Shown: positions 33,911 through 45,389, numbered from the stretch's first letter. The stretch is 64,000 nt of DNA from Isoetes taiwanensis (GCA_021234155.1 JAJEKV010000472.1:62001-126000); one strand, 5' to 3'. Translations and numbers: made by a program. The notes: generated from the letters alone by a model not told the origin.

Positions 33911-34895
33911 TATCCAACATCCAACGTGTTGTTTGTATAAACTTTAAAATAAGGCCATGTGTGGTTTTTCAAATCTTATTCCAAAAACAATACTTGAAAT
34001 GAAAGGCCATGTTTGGTCTTTTAAATTTTTTTCTTTGCAAAACAACACTTAAAATAGCAGCTACTTAAAAAAATGACGTGTTTAATCTCTAATAACTACA
34101 TATTATATAGGAAAAGAACATTTGGATTTCTTGAGAATTATTTTTTTTTTTTTTTTTTTGGGGAAAAACAATGTCTAACTTTCAAAAATACACATAGGAA
34201 AGGGAAAAAGAACTGTCTTTTTTTAGTTTTCCATGTGTTTTAATATTTAAACCTACATGCATTATTTAGAAGACAAATAACGCGTGACTTGTCAAAAAAT
34301 AGTAGTCAAGAAAAAACCATACGTTGATATAATTTTGCTAAAAACAATAGTGGAAAAAAGGACACGTTGACAGGAAAAAATAAAGTGCCAAAAAGTCCAC
34401 TGCCAAAAGTCAATTGTGTCTTCTATTAAATTTAGATAAAATGCCCAAAGGGACTTTTTGGCATAAAGCAACACCTAAAGACAACTTAAAAACAACTAGT
34501 TATGGTGCCCGGCGTTGCCGGGCATAGTTGCAATTTGGAAGTGGGCGATACGTAAGCTACACCACCATTTAGGAATTGTTAGATGGGAAATAGAATCGCT
34601 TTGAAAAATTCCATGGGCTTTTGATTAGCTGACATCATGGAGTTCTGTATAGATTTGTGCTGTTACGCATTGTGTGAATCAAAATATCTTTACAGTGCCC
34701 AGTTCTTTAGGGATGGAGGTTGTATTGCAGGTGTGGCTTTTTTTTATTTAGGGAAGGAAATAAATTTTCATTCATATTAGTAACTGGATTTCTAAGCAAC
34801 ATTGAGGCTGCATAAACACATGAGACACAAAAGTTGTTTGTTTCAAAGCCACATTGTTAATTCTAGTAGGATAGTGCAAATAACTATTTGAAGGT
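33911..34895. other. AT-rich DNA with a 19-nt T run, no gene seen
   Basis: A run of about 19-20 T followed by GGGG at 34,140-34,163 could be the antisense poly(A) end of an old retrocopy, but no coding relic or duplication supports that. Nothing else is recognised. Confidence 0.4.
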
Positions 34896-35347
34896 AATAT
34901 ACATTGTATTTTCTTAAGTAGATCCTAGTTTTATACTTTATATATTAGAAAAGACAGATGCATCTTCGTTGACATGAGCACCAAGTTGCATGTGCTCTGT
35001 ATAGAAAGAATGGCATGCAATTTATTGTTCGTACTCTTAACTGCATCTATATTGCTCTAAAGGGAAAATAGGTTGCCGCTTTAATCTTCAATGGAAGCTT
35101 CATTTAGCTCTCTGAAGTCTGTCATATTAAGAATGGAGGTAGATCCTAAAATACCCAGATCATGGAACACTTATTTGTTAAGATTTAAGACTCAAAAAAT
35201 AATAGAGTGAAAGATATAAATATGTTTGGGATTTACCTGATTTGTTTGCAAGCTCAAATACACTGTATTTTGTTAAGTAAATCATAGTTCGATACTTTAG
35301 ATATTATAAGAAATATATGAAGCCTCGTTCACATGAGCACCAAGAGT
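34896..35347. repeat. Diverged repeats P (34,896-34,990), Q (35,133-35,250), P' (35,255-35,347)
   Basis: P and P' share CATTGTATTTT.TTAAGTA.ATC.TAGTT, then CATGAGCACCAAG. Q recurs as Q' at 36,465-36,562 (ATGGAG.TAGATCCT.AAAT.CC and AGAGTGAAAGAT). The order P-Q-P'-[LINE piece]-Q' suggests an old tandem duplication whose second copy was split by the LINE fragment. Confidence 0.75.
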
Positions 35348-35354
35348 TATATTA

Positions 35355-36465
35355 ATACTCTGAAAAGGTTTCAGAGTATAAATACTTGGGGATTGAGTTC
35401 TCCAATAATTACAAATGGAATGCAGCAGCAATAAAAAGAGCATCGGGTGGGTTGAGAACTCTATATAACATGCTAAACATATGCCGAGCCAATAATTTCT
35501 TACATTGGAAATTAAGGAGAATGCTCTACGGAGTAAAAATCAGATCTGTGGTGTTATATGGAAGCCCAGTCTGGGGGCCTGGTTTGTCACAAAAGAGCTG
35601 GGAAAAAATAGAAAAAGTGCAAAAACGATTCCTATTAGAGGAACTTGGTGTAAAGCCGCAGACACCATATCACATGATGCTTGCCGAAGCAGGTTTTTTT
35701 CCTCTAGAACTGGAGGCATTGTGTCACACGGTGACATATGTGAACAGGATTAGGGCCATGCCAGATGATAGACTTCCTCATCAAGCGCTCATCCAATCTC
35801 AATATAGTGGCTGGTTTGCAGATGTGGTGAAATGGACTAAGAAGTGGATCGGAGATGCTGAATGGCCAACCATAACCAGTTTTCAGGAGGTACGTAAGTA
35901 CATTACAGAAACAGCTGTTAAAGGTTTATGGATGCTTGATGAAAGTTCTGATAAAAAGAAGCACTACTATATGATGCATATTAATCCGATGCATGAGTAT
36001 AAGGAACAAGACTATTTACTCTCACAAATTAGCAGACGGAACAGGATTCTCATATCTCGAGTCAGGCTTTCATCTCATCATCTACACATTGAAACGGGTA
36101 GATGGGATGGGACACCAACACACCAGAGGTTTTGTTATAGTTGTTTGGAGCTAGAAGTTGAAACAGAGGAACATGCACTTCTATACTGTCCAGCATATGC
36201 ACATATACGTGCTAAGCATAATATTGATGTTACAGATTTATATTCTTTTTTTAACCTACCACCGTGTAATCTGAGCACCTATATAAAAGAGGTTTTTAAA
36301 GAAAGAGAGGAGATCTTAGAGCTTTTTATACATGCTCATTTGATTGAAGCCAGTGGTGCACTAGACTAGTGCTTTGAACATGTTGTAAATTTTGCCATAG
36401 AGGCCTGGGGGCCTAAATGGCTTGATCAATATATTTAAATTTAAATTTAAATTAAAAATGGAGCT
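35355..36465 (+). mobile_element. 5'-truncated LINE fragment of another clade (C-terminal ORF2 and 3' UTR)
   Basis: Begins abruptly within ORF2 near 35,355 between repeats P' and Q', and ends after a short 3' UTR with TTTAAATTTAAATTTAAATT followed by AAAAA at about 36,435-36,462. This is the usual structure of a 5'-truncated LINE copy. No clean target duplication was found. Confidence 0.75.
35362..36369 (+). pseudogene. C-terminal part of LINE ORF2, uninterrupted for ~330 codons
   Basis: Starts in the post-RT region (VSEYKYLGIEFS), then LRRMLYGVKIRSVVLYGSPVWG and EKIEKVQKRFLLEELG, typical of the thumb/connector of LINEs that lack the WW..AKLSLAGRI block. It ends with a CYSCLELEVETEEHALLYC finger near residues 255-275 and a helical tail. 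There is no stop or frameshift over about 1 kb, in contrast to LINE-A and LINE-B, so this copy is young or under constraint. It lacks endonuclease and RT and cannot act alone as a retrotransposon. The first Met (35,386) is probably not a real start. Confidence 0.8.
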
Positions 36466-36562
36466 AGATCCTGAAATGCCTAGATCATGAAACAACTATT
36501 TGTTAAAATTTATGGACTCAGATAATAGTAGAGTGAAAGATGCAATTGGGATTTACCTGATT
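36465..36562. repeat. Repeat Q', partner of 35,133-35,250
   Basis: Shares GGAG.TAGATCCT.AAAT, TAGATCATG.AAC and GAGTGAAAGAT..AATT.GGGATTTACC with Q. Confidence 0.75.
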
Positions 36563-39500
36563 TTAGCAACTGTTAGTAATGACTGCAATTCAAAAATGAA
36601 AGAGCAATCAAGTGATTGTAAATGGTTGGTTGCAATTACTATGGCCACGATACTTAGATTTTTATTGCCCCTGGTACTAATATATACTTATTGATCCCGA
36701 TGAAGCCTTTTGATACGTCTGCAAATATAGAATGTTTTGTGAAGACTGAAATATAAGACGCCTTCAAGAACTGAATATGGAGATGAAGCTCAAAACATGA
36801 GTATTACTTTGAAGAGATAGAATGTTGTGGATGAATGAAAATATAATTGTCCTATATGGAAAAGCCCTCTTACTGGAGAACAACGTAAAATAGCCTGTAA
36901 GAGCTAGACTACCTTTCATGCACATGGGTTGTCTTGCCTGATGTAGGCAACTATGAATTTGTTGTATTTGAAAATGAAAAACGAAGAGAGAAATAAAATG
37001 GGAGATGATGATTTGCCCAAGGGACAAATATGTTGGTATAGAAGTGTTCACACAATCATCAACAGTCCCTCCTTTAAAGAGTTGAAAGCCACATGCAATG
37101 TTGCCAAGGTTGAACTTTTGTACTAAATGCATTTAAAATAGCTAATTTATAAACCATGTTCGGGAAGCCATACAAATCTTCTTCTATCCAAAAATTTCTT
37201 TCCGTAACAAAAACTATGGAAGAAAAGACTAATAAAAATTTCAATATTAAAGATCATCTGTCGGCTTTCCTCCATCTTAGCAACTTATAAGCCATTGTCA
37301 ACAAAAAGGTGAGTGGATATCTTTGTTGTGGCCAGAGTTGCAAGCTTCATCAGCATAATGATTGAACAAAAAAATAGTGAATGAGGCTTGTATAGCTTAC
37401 CTTGTCGAAAAGAATTGTTTAACCTGTCTCACTTTACATAGGGCCAAATTGGTTGCAAATATGTTTAATCTTCGGCTAGACAGAGATGGCACTAAGCATA
37501 GCCTTGGCTGAAAGAATTTGTTACATAACAAAACAATTCATGCAGCAGCCTCCCTTTAGCAAATAAGTTCTGCAAGAAGGGGTTTGTAGTTTCAACTTAC
37601 CTTTTTCATCACTATAGAGACAATACAAACCATGACTGCGATAATCGAAGAAAAGCATCAACATTTTGTGACCCCTTTGGTGACACAACTTATGTAGAGC
37701 TACTTGCGAGTTCAGCTAATATTCCATGTCTAATTCTCGAACCTAATCTTATTTGAAAGAAGGAATGCTGCGAAAAAATGACTTTGTTTATCTGTACACA
37801 CTAAACAGGACAATCAGAAGCATCAAATCTTTATAGAAATCAACTTTTTGAAAGCAGGACCACTGATGTGGACACTCAGATATCATATATCTTGACAAAA
37901 CAACTGCTAAGGAAACTGAGGCATCACTGCGTGCTCCAAAGAGAAACAAAATCATGCATCATACCATCCGGCATTAACGTGGACAGTGGCATATTCGTGC
38001 AGCAACATCTCTTGTATTCTATTCTATCTTGCATTACAGGGACAGTGGCAGATTGTTGCGATCAAGAGTATCAGGACATACAGAAGAATCCTTTCCATTT
38101 TTCGGTTATGTATGGAAAGAGGGATACTTACTACCAATAATCCTCTGTACAACACGTGTGATTGTTCATTTGTCTAAAGCCTGCAAGCCCTCATCTTCTT
38201 GGATGTTTTACCTCAAAGCCAGGCACGTCACCAAATATACCTTGTTGGCATCTCTAACTTGTGGCCCTTATCCAACTCACTGAAACGCCCACCAAGTCAA
38301 ATGGCGGTTAAGTGCCCAAGTAAAGCAGCTAAGTCAACAGATCCAAACTTACCAATCGTTATGCCACAACTCAAAAGTCATATCTTGCCAGTAAAGTTAG
38401 AAGCTCTGAGAAAGTGGCAAATTAGTTGTACATCCTTGGATAGCTGGGACTTTTCACTGCCACGCATGAAATCAAAATATTTTCATGAGCTCATCTGACA
38501 ATAAGGCACTGCAATACAGACTTGCACAATGAAGATTTAGCATGCTTACAAACGAAATGACGGATATTTCTCTCTCTACTACAAATGAATCGTGATATTA
38601 TATGTTCCTTGCTGAAACTGATGGGTCCATGGATGTGTGCATTTTCGAAAAGTCATAGGTAGAAAGATGCACAGTGCTGAAGATGAACTTATCTGATATA
38701 GTAGCATCAACACCACAATGCTAGTAGAGGCATAGGCTAGGTAAAATAAATACTATACTCTACGCAAAGTTGTTTTTGCTAGGAGTATACATAGACCTTT
38801 TCTTTTATTATTCTTCGTCGTGTGGAGAACATAATCATACTCAGGAAGAAGATATGAACTATTTTGCTCCAGGATTGTTCTAGTAGAACCGCACTTCTTT
38901 CCTCTGTAATGGCTGCTGCTCATTCTTAGAGCAAGCTTGCAGAAGAGATCAATGAGAGCTTTTATGAATAAACAATACAATTGCAATTCCAGCATTTATA
39001 TGCATCTCGCATCACTTATATGACTTATGGATCTACCTGAAATAAGAAACCAAATTCAGCTTCCAGAAATTGTCCAAAAACTTAATCAAGACTAAGCAGA
39101 TAGCACTCACATATTTTACCTAAATATCAAAGCAAATACCAATTGGCCTTGCATAGAACGCGTGTTTGCATGCAGACGTCGGACACCAGACTTAAGGACA
39201 CAGGCACTTTTTCGCAATTGCATCCAATGATGAATATGTTGCTGTAGAGCTTGGAATTTGATGTATTCTGGCTCATCCAAATTAGTGAGATTCAGAAAAA
39301 ATACACTTGCAGCTTTTGAGCAAAGATAATGGGCATCCACTTAGCTGTGATGCAATAAAACCTTCTTTGCAAAGGTAGAAGACAAATGGTTAAGTGTCGT
39401 GTCTTCTTTGCAACTATGGGCTAAAATCTCCGAAAGCTATATCTAACCTGGTATATAGTTTCGATGTGAAGGCATGCGTCCATTGAAAAGGACTGGATGC

Positions 39501-40547
39501 CCCTTTTTCGTGTTTGGATCCGGATAATACTCTTGCATGAAAGCCAAGGTCTTCCCTATTGAATAGTTCAGCCTTCATCAAGGTAAGCCAAACTCGCAGT
39601 GACTTTATGTAGGCATAATATTGGTCTAATAAGACAACCAGTTGTGGGAAAGGATGTACATAACGCCAGCCAGATCTATAGTAAACCACAACAGCCTATT
39701 CAAGCTGGACGCACAAAGCAGCCTTAGAGATCAGCGGCAGAACTAAACCCCCTAATCTAGCATCCTAAGGATCACCGGCAGAATTAAATCCCTTAACCTG
39801 GCATCATGAAGATCAACATTATACTTACAGTCAGTAGGCACCCAAGCCATTCATGCTCCATAGCGGCTGCACGAAAATGCTGGAAGGAGAAAGGTTCGTG
39901 GACATCTACCAAAAAAATAAATCTATTTGCATGTAAAACACGAACACATAAATCATACGTACAAAAATTTTCTCGATTTTTAGACAATCGAAAATTGTTT
40001 CCGGCAACCAAAGCTCTTAAAACCTTAGAAAAATCAACTTGAAAAAAATGCAAAAAAGTTTTTAGCCAAACCGGAAAAAGCCAAATTAACAAGATTGATT
40101 GTGGACCAAAAATTGCGGTCAGTGTGATGTCATGCATGAGTATGAATTAAAGGAAACTAAATGACTATAGGTTCAACTAATAGTCGTTGTCGAAAGTGCG
40201 TTCGTGCACCTATAACGGTCGGCCTCGAAACCACATTTGCGACCTGACGATTCCTTCAGACAAGAACTTGGTGGGGTAAGGGTGGATGGAGAAGAAACAC
40301 CATTATAGATTTGGCTGCGAGAAGACAACGGCCAAACCCTAACCTAATTTTCTGACATTTTTACTAGTTGTCTATCCGTTGAGCAGAATGCAACACCTAA
40401 CTTCCACTCCTTGTTATTGAGGAGTACTGCATGTCGCTGCCTAATTGCACGCCAGAGAGAAACGGCAACTCAGTCTCCTTCAACTTTTAAATGTGATACT
40501 TTATACTTTATGTTGTGTTGTGACTATGTAATCATTTTTAGGACATA
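36563..40547. other. About 4 kb with no recognised gene
   Basis: Only short frames, many overlapping on opposite strands (for example 37,868-38,498). A ~43-bp unit is present twice at about 39,731-39,812 (GATCA.CGGCAGAA.TAAA.CC). Introns or regulatory DNA of an unseen gene are possible but I cannot support any exon. Confidence 0.4.
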
Positions 40548-40637
40548 TGTGGTAGACCATATATCATTTTTGCAGCAACTTTTGATGTGGGATACTTTAT
40601 GTAATGTCAAATTCGTTTAGGACATATGTGGTAGACC
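40548..40637. repeat. ~75-bp tandem repeat at the LINE-B target, left side
   Basis: The unit GGACATATGTGGTAGACC..CTTTATGTAATG..TTCGTTTA is followed by the start of a second unit that is cut at 40,637 by LINE-B and continues at 59,706; a third, more diverged unit follows to about 59,830. ATATGTGGTAGACC (40,624-40,637) is LINE-B's left target duplication. Confidence 0.85.
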
Positions 40638-42846
40638 TCGGAATACAAGAAAAGCAGATTATCAAACGCAATCAAGGAGATAAATCCAGACGTTATATGC
40701 CTGCAGGAGCATAAATGTAAACATGGAGAGATACACGGATTGTTCAACACAATAGGTAAAGAATATGTGGGCATTGCTGCAGTAAAAGACACCTCTAGTG
40801 CAGGCACTTTGATCGTCTGGAAGAAGGATGTAAAAGTATGTGATTCACAAGTAGACAGGTTTGGTAGGTGGGCTATAATCCTATGGCAACAAGAAGGTAG
40901 AATATGGGGTCTGGTGAATATTTACGCCCATAACAACCCCAGGGGCAGAGGTGCTTTATGGGCCACTCTCAGACATAGATTGAAAGGCTTTGGAAGTCAG
41001 GTAGCTTGGCTAATGACAGGGGATTTCAATATGGTGGAGGCGGCCGAGGATAGACAAGAGGCATCGTCAGAAATTGTACATGGGTTTGAGAAGATTCAGT
41101 GGTGTAAATTGGTAGAGGATATGGGTTTTATGGAGCTGGACGGAGATAAGGGATTTACATGGTGTAATGGATGGCTGGGAGCAAGGAGGACGTATGCAAG
41201 GCACGATAGATGCTACATGAATGACGTGGCTTTCTCCATCTTCCCATACCTTCAAAGGTCCAATCAATTAAAGAATGCTATCTCCGATCATAATCCACAA
41301 GTGATATCTACTAAGAAGGGTCAGTTTAGAACTTCTAAAACAGTATTCAAATTAAATACCAGATATTTGAAAGACCCAGATTTTGTGGAGACCTGCAAAA
41401 GCATATGGCAATCGGCTTTTAGAACGGGAACTGGTATGGAAACCATGATAACAGCTCTTTCAAATATTAAAAATTATGCTAAAAGCTAGGGTAGGGCCAA
41501 AGTGCAAAAAGAAAGGGAAGAACTGGATTCCCTTTATGGCCAACTCCTCTCACTTAGAGCATTGGGCCGCAACGATGGGATGGAGGAGAAAAGGATAATA
41601 GAACAGATAAAGACATTAGAAGAGGTCAAGATAGTTGAAAACCGATGTAAAGCAGGATTGACCTGGCTAAAAGAAGCTGATAAATGCACAAAGTTCTTCT
41701 TCAAGGCAGCAAAAGAAAAGAAGAGATCTTCCACACTATCATCCATCACTCAAAATGACAGCTCGATTCTCAAATCTCCAGGAGATCTCAAAAGGTATCT
41801 ATATAACCATTTCAATGCTTTCTTTGGAGAACATAACTTACCATTTCTAGAGACTTTCGAAGAGCTGGTGGTTTCAAAAGTCTCACCTATAATGAACTCT
41901 AGCCAGTAAGATACATTAAGTCTTCCCCTCTCTATTGAGGACCTTCAAAAGGCCACCTTTTTACTGGCTAAAAATAAATATCCGGGTATGGATGGAATTC
42001 CCATAGAATTCTATCAATGCAATTGGGAATGGGTTAAGGATGATATCCTCTCTACATACGCAGACTTTATGCAAGCTGAAAATCTAAATCCAAGATTGAA
42101 CACAGTATGTATTTCCTTGGTGCCCAAGAGTAAGGAGCCAAGCACAATCAATGATTGGAGGCCCATCACACTTTTATCTACATTCTATAAAATCATAGCT
42201 AAGGCTATGGCAGAGAAGATCAAGTCAATTCTAGCTGAAGGCATCTCACAAGCCCAATCGGGCTTTCTACCGGACAGGAGTATCCTGAGCAATGTCGCAG
42301 CAGCATTCGAAGGGTTTGCACTGGGCTAGAAAAACAAGACAAAAGATGGCCTACCTAAAGCTAGACTTTACCAAAGCTTATGACAGTATCAGATGGAGTT
42401 TTCTGCATAAAATGATGCTCAAGTTGGGTTGTGGAAAAATCTTTACAGAAGGGGTCATGAAACTTCTGCGATCTGCTCGAGCTTCAGTCCTATTCCAAGG
42501 TGAACCCTCTCCAATATTTGACATAAAAAGAGGCATCATGCAAGGGTGCCCCTTAGCCCCATTCCTCTTCAATATTGCAGCAGAAGCACTTTCACAATTA
42601 TTTGTGCAAGCCTCGGCAGACGGTATGGTTCAGGGACTAGAAATGTTAGATGGCTCTCAACAAATATGTAACCAATATGCAGACGACACATTTCTATTCA
42701 TAGAGGCAGAGGAAGAGAACCTGTCATGCGCAGGCAAATTACTAGCCAACTTCTCAATAGCTTCAGGATGTCTCATAAATTGGAATAAATGCGCAGTACA
42801 ATGGCCTTTGGAAGAACCACATCCCACATGCTTGACAATCCTACCA
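40638..42846 (+). mobile_element. LINE-B, 5'-truncated, left part (endonuclease and RT)
   Basis: A non-LTR retrotransposon truncated inside its endonuclease and flanked by an exact 14-bp duplication ATATGTGGTAGACC (40,624-40,637 and 59,692-59,705). The element is interrupted at 42,846 by a 15.2-kb insertion and resumes at 58,044; one copy of AATCCTACCA joins the two halves in the same reading frame. Its own length is therefore about 3.9 kb. Confidence 0.94.
40638..42846 (+). pseudogene. LINE-B ORF2, endonuclease and reverse transcriptase part
   Basis: Endonuclease from its second block: IQEK.., then after an early frameshift (~40,665) NPDVICLQEHKCKH, WGLVNIYAHNNPRGRG, MTGDFNMVE, GFTWCNG and ISDHNPQ (for canonical SDH). 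TAG at 41,487 and TAA at 41,907 are in-frame stops, and a frameshift occurs near 42,315. The RT retains YPGMDGIPIEFY, QSGFLPDRSILSN, KLDFTKAYDS, GIMQGCPLAPFLF and an intact QYADDTFLF. It is a dead copy, less decayed than LINE-A. Confidence 0.92.
42837..42846. repeat. Target duplication of the inner 15.2-kb insertion, left copy
   Basis: AATCCTACCA; repeated at 58,034-58,043. The LINE-B frame continues from here to 58,044. Confidence 0.9.
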
Positions 42847-43015
42847 AAAAACAATGGTCGCGAGTCGCGAGCGCATGCGCCACTATTTTCGCCAAAGGGG
42901 CCTCCTTTCCTAGTTTCGATCTCCACCTCTGATTCTACTTTCCTCTGTTCGATCTCGGGTTCGATTGCAGGCCCTTGTAGAGGGCTTGCCTCTTTGCCCA
43001 CGAATCTTTTAGCTC

Positions 43016-43335
43016 ATGGGTGTGCCATTGCCCATTGAACTTCGGCCTAAGAAAAGCAGAGAAGGCAAATATTTCACGATCATAATCCACGGTGATCATT
43101 ATCAGTGCGGCTGGTTAGAAGGTTCAATAACTGAGATTTGGGTTGCTCTGGTTGAAGATAGATTCTTCCCGGATCACTCTACATTGGAGAAGCCGGGATA
43201 ACCCCAGAGATTCCTCATGCTCTAGTAGAAAGCTGGCTAGGAGATTTCGTGGGTGATACAGAGGCATCGGCTGCTGGTATTTTTCATGTACACAGTGAAT
43301 GGGCTGACGGGAAGATCATTGTTAAGATCTATTGA
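43016..43335 (+). pseudogene. LINE-C upstream ORF, repeat domain copy 1 (frameshifted)
   Basis: Starts MGVPLP and contains GKYFTI..., then CGWLEGSITEIWVALVED.FFPD. The frame breaks near 43,195 and continues in the next frame to ..EWADGKIIVKIY-stop at 43,333-43,335. The same plan (MG.PLP, GKYF, CGWLEGSI.E.W..LV, ending in a short hydrophobic strand and Tyr) appears in copy 2 and, more distantly, copy 3. About 105 codons. I do not know this domain; the alternating hydrophobic pattern suggests a small alpha/beta fold. Confidence 0.7.
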
Positions 43336-43678
43336 TTTTTCTGACTGAAATGCTGCCATTCCATATGATGGGATTGCTGCAACGTTCTTCTCCCAACCTA
43401 GTGAAGATCTACTGAATAAGTTCTTGCTTGTGGCTCTCTTCTACATGATGGGGTTCTTGCAGTCCTTTTGTTGTCATATGGCACATGTGGCCTGCTAGTT
43501 TCAGTATTCGGGTGCCTCTGCAAGCAACTTTCTACCGTGATTCTTAAATCTCCGCCTAGGGTTAGCCTCAATCATGCTCTGTCTCCACACCGTTTCTTAG
43601 TCTCCTAGTCTACAAATTCTACTGCCTCAGAATTACTGCTCACTGTCCTGGCGAAATGAGTGCAGCTTGGCCCTTAAA

Positions 43679-44032
43679 ATGGGTCGTCCATTGCCTCTCT
43701 CCATAATCTGCTCCAGCTCTCAAACATCTCAGAGTTCTCCCTTGCCCCCTGTTCCAGGCAAATATTTTGTGGTTGGCTTCAAAGATCACGAGATCTTCTG
43801 TGGTTGGTTAGAAGGCTCAATCTTTGAGCTTTGGTCTTATTTGGTTGATGAGAACACCTTTCCTGATCTTTTCTACAAAGAGGAGATAGTTACATCATCC
43901 TTTGATCCTGAGGCCACTGCTCTTGAATGGAGAATAGCCTTCTTAGGAGCTGATCGACCTTGCTTTTCTAAGTTCAGAGTTTTCTACCCTGCCTTGGTTG
44001 ATTATATTCTCCTGGAGGTATACAGACCATAA
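43679..44032 (+). CDS. LINE-C upstream ORF, repeat domain copy 2
   Basis: The ATG at 43,679 was chosen because it gives MGRPLP, matching copy 1. A Ser/Pro-rich linker leads to PGKYFVVGF, CGWLEGSIFELWSYLVDENTFPD and a C-terminal block EWRIAFLGADRP...YILLEVYRP. The frame is intact, 117 codons, stop TAA at 44,030-44,032. It lies 29 bp before the copy-3 start. The function is unknown. Standard plant LINEs go directly from the 5' UTR to the DUF4283 ORF1, so this small ORF is an addition. Confidence 0.65.
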   Translation: MGRPLPLSIICSSSQTSQSSPLPPVPGKYFVVGFKDHEIFCGWLEGSIFELWSYLVDENTFPDLFYKEEIVTSSFDPEATALEWRIAFLGADRPCFSKFRVFYPALVDYILLEVYRP

Positions 44033-44060
44033 TCTCTGTTTAGCCAATGGTTTCTCCACA

Positions 44061-44603
44061 ATGGAGCCTTCTCTTTCCTTTTTGAACGATCCTCTTCCTC
44101 CTGTAAACTCCATCTCTCTTCCATTGCCACTAAACTTGTCACCTCCTCTGGATTTCTTTAACTCTCCTGTTAACTCCGTGTCTCTCCCTTTACCCCCTGA
44201 ATCACCATTGCCTTCCCCCAGATCTCCCATTCTTCCATTGGAATCGCCACCTCCTCCTCTCAGATCCCCAAGCTCCCAGCCCTATGTTGTTTCCACAGCA
44301 AGCTCCCCGGCTACCTCGCGTCTTATCTACAGATCGATTGTTCTTGTCAATCTCACTCATCTATTCTGGGGAATTCTTAGTGGCCCAGTTGACGAACTTT
44401 GGGCTACGATTCTAGATCGCTGTACACTACATCAAGACCAATTTAGGTGTCTTGGTGGCCTGGTCATCCTGGGTGATAATCTTGACGTTCGCAGATCTAT
44501 CAGACATCTCATCTTTGGGGACTATCTAGCACTCCCAAAACACTCTTTGGTGGTCAGGTGCGATTTCCTTGGAGCAGACGAGTTCCTTCTGGAACTTTAT
44601 TAG
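44061..44603 (+). CDS. LINE-C upstream ORF, repeat domain copy 3 with Pro/Ser-rich N-terminus
   Basis: The start is taken at ATG 44,061; an in-frame codon at 43,998 would overlap copy 2. The first ~75 residues are Pro/Leu/Ser-rich (repeated LPLP and SPLP-like words), then a third, diverged domain: FWGILSGPVDELWATILD near residues 100-118 aligning with CGWLEGSI.ELW..LV, and VVRCDFLGADEFLLELY at the end aligning with the EWRIAFLGADRP..LLEVY of copy 2. The stop TAG (44,601-44,603) is immediately followed by the ATG of ORF1 with no gap, an arrangement suited to termination-reinitiation. Confidence 0.65.
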   Translation: MEPSLSFLNDPLPPVNSISLPLPLNLSPPLDFFNSPVNSVSLPLPPESPLPSPRSPILPLESPPPPLRSPSSQPYVVSTASSPATSRLIYRSIVLVNLTHLFWGILSGPVDELWATILDRCTLHQDQFRCLGGLVILGDNLDVRRSIRHLIFGDYLALPKHSLVVRCDFLGADEFLLELY

Positions 44604-45389
44604 ATGGAGAAGCAAGATCAGGTGAAGGATCTCTCAAGGGGTCCTGATGGCAGAACTTATGCTCAAGTTTCGGCCCCTACCCCTGATCTTTCTCATTCTG
44701 CCAAAAATACAGGAAAAATATCTCTCCATACAGCACTGGTAGCTGACAGAATTAGATACTTTGAAAAGTTTGGTCTTATTGGCAAAATATCCAGAGGCAA
44801 CCCAAGTAGAGTTGAGATTAAGAAAACTCTTGAGAGAGTTTGCAAGTCTACAACAGGGATCAGAGTTCAGATTCTCGGCAATTCATATTTCCTGCTAACA
44901 GCCGCTACAACTAGAGAGGTCGATATTCTATTTCGAAAAGGCCTAATATCTTCTCCTCAGGGGAAATTCTTTCTGCAAAAGTATCGGGCTGAGTTTCGTG
45001 CCTCCAAGCCTGATGCCCTCTATTATCCAATATGGATTTCTCTTTCCGATCTAAGCCCAGAGTATTGGAATGTCCAATCGTTTAAGTTGATTGCTTCTAG
45101 ACTTGGGGAATATGTATGCATGGATAGCCGGCTGGATGAACCTCCCAAGATCTGCATTTCTGTAGACCTCCTCAAACCTATCCCTGAGTTCATTCAATTT
45201 TCTGGTTACTTTAATGAGGATATCAACTTTCGAGTTATAGCTACTGGGCTTCCTATTCCGTGTGCTACATGTGGGGTTCGTTTGCATGCTGGGGTCAACT
45301 GTTTTACTGGTTTTTCAGTTACTGGTACCTCCCCATATTCCAAGCACAAAGACAAAATTCAGCAGTTGGTCGGGAATCTTATGGTTTAA
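44604..45389 (+). CDS. LINE-C ORF1, DUF4283-type nucleic-acid-binding protein with CCHC knuckle
   Basis: 261 codons. Residues ~60-200 resemble the DUF4283 domain common in plant LINE ORF1 proteins (ending YPIWISLSDLSPEYWN, IASRLGEYVCMD, ICISVDL). A knuckle CATCGVRLHAGVNC (C-x2-C-x4-H-x4-C) lies near residues 220-233. Such proteins bind the LINE RNA and form the ribonucleoprotein. The frame closes at 45,389 a few residues after the knuckle, while a long hydrophilic frame in another register continues from the same place; either an indel has shortened ORF1 or a frameshift joins them. Confidence 0.85.
   Translation: MEKQDQVKDLSRGPDGRTYAQVSAPTPDLSHSAKNTGKISLHTALVADRIRYFEKFGLIGKISRGNPSRVEIKKTLERVCKSTTGIRVQILGNSYFLLTAATTREVDILFRKGLISSPQGKFFLQKYRAEFRASKPDALYYPIWISLSDLSPEYWNVQSFKLIASRLGEYVCMDSRLDEPPKICISVDLLKPIPEFIQFSGYFNEDINFRVIATGLPIPCATCGVRLHAGVNCFTGFSVTGTSPYSKHKDKIQQLVGNLMV

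Noticed and set aside
34140-34163. Poly(T) run as the 3' end of an antisense retrocopy
   Set aside because: No coding relic, polyadenylation signal or duplication nearby.
37868-38498. Cluster of overlapping plus-strand frames as a gene
   Set aside because: Three frames overlap in the same strand with no shared motif; likely chance.
43943-44230. Minus-strand Gly/Lys-rich frame in LINE-C
   Set aside because: Antisense of the Pro/Ser-rich start of the third upstream ORF.
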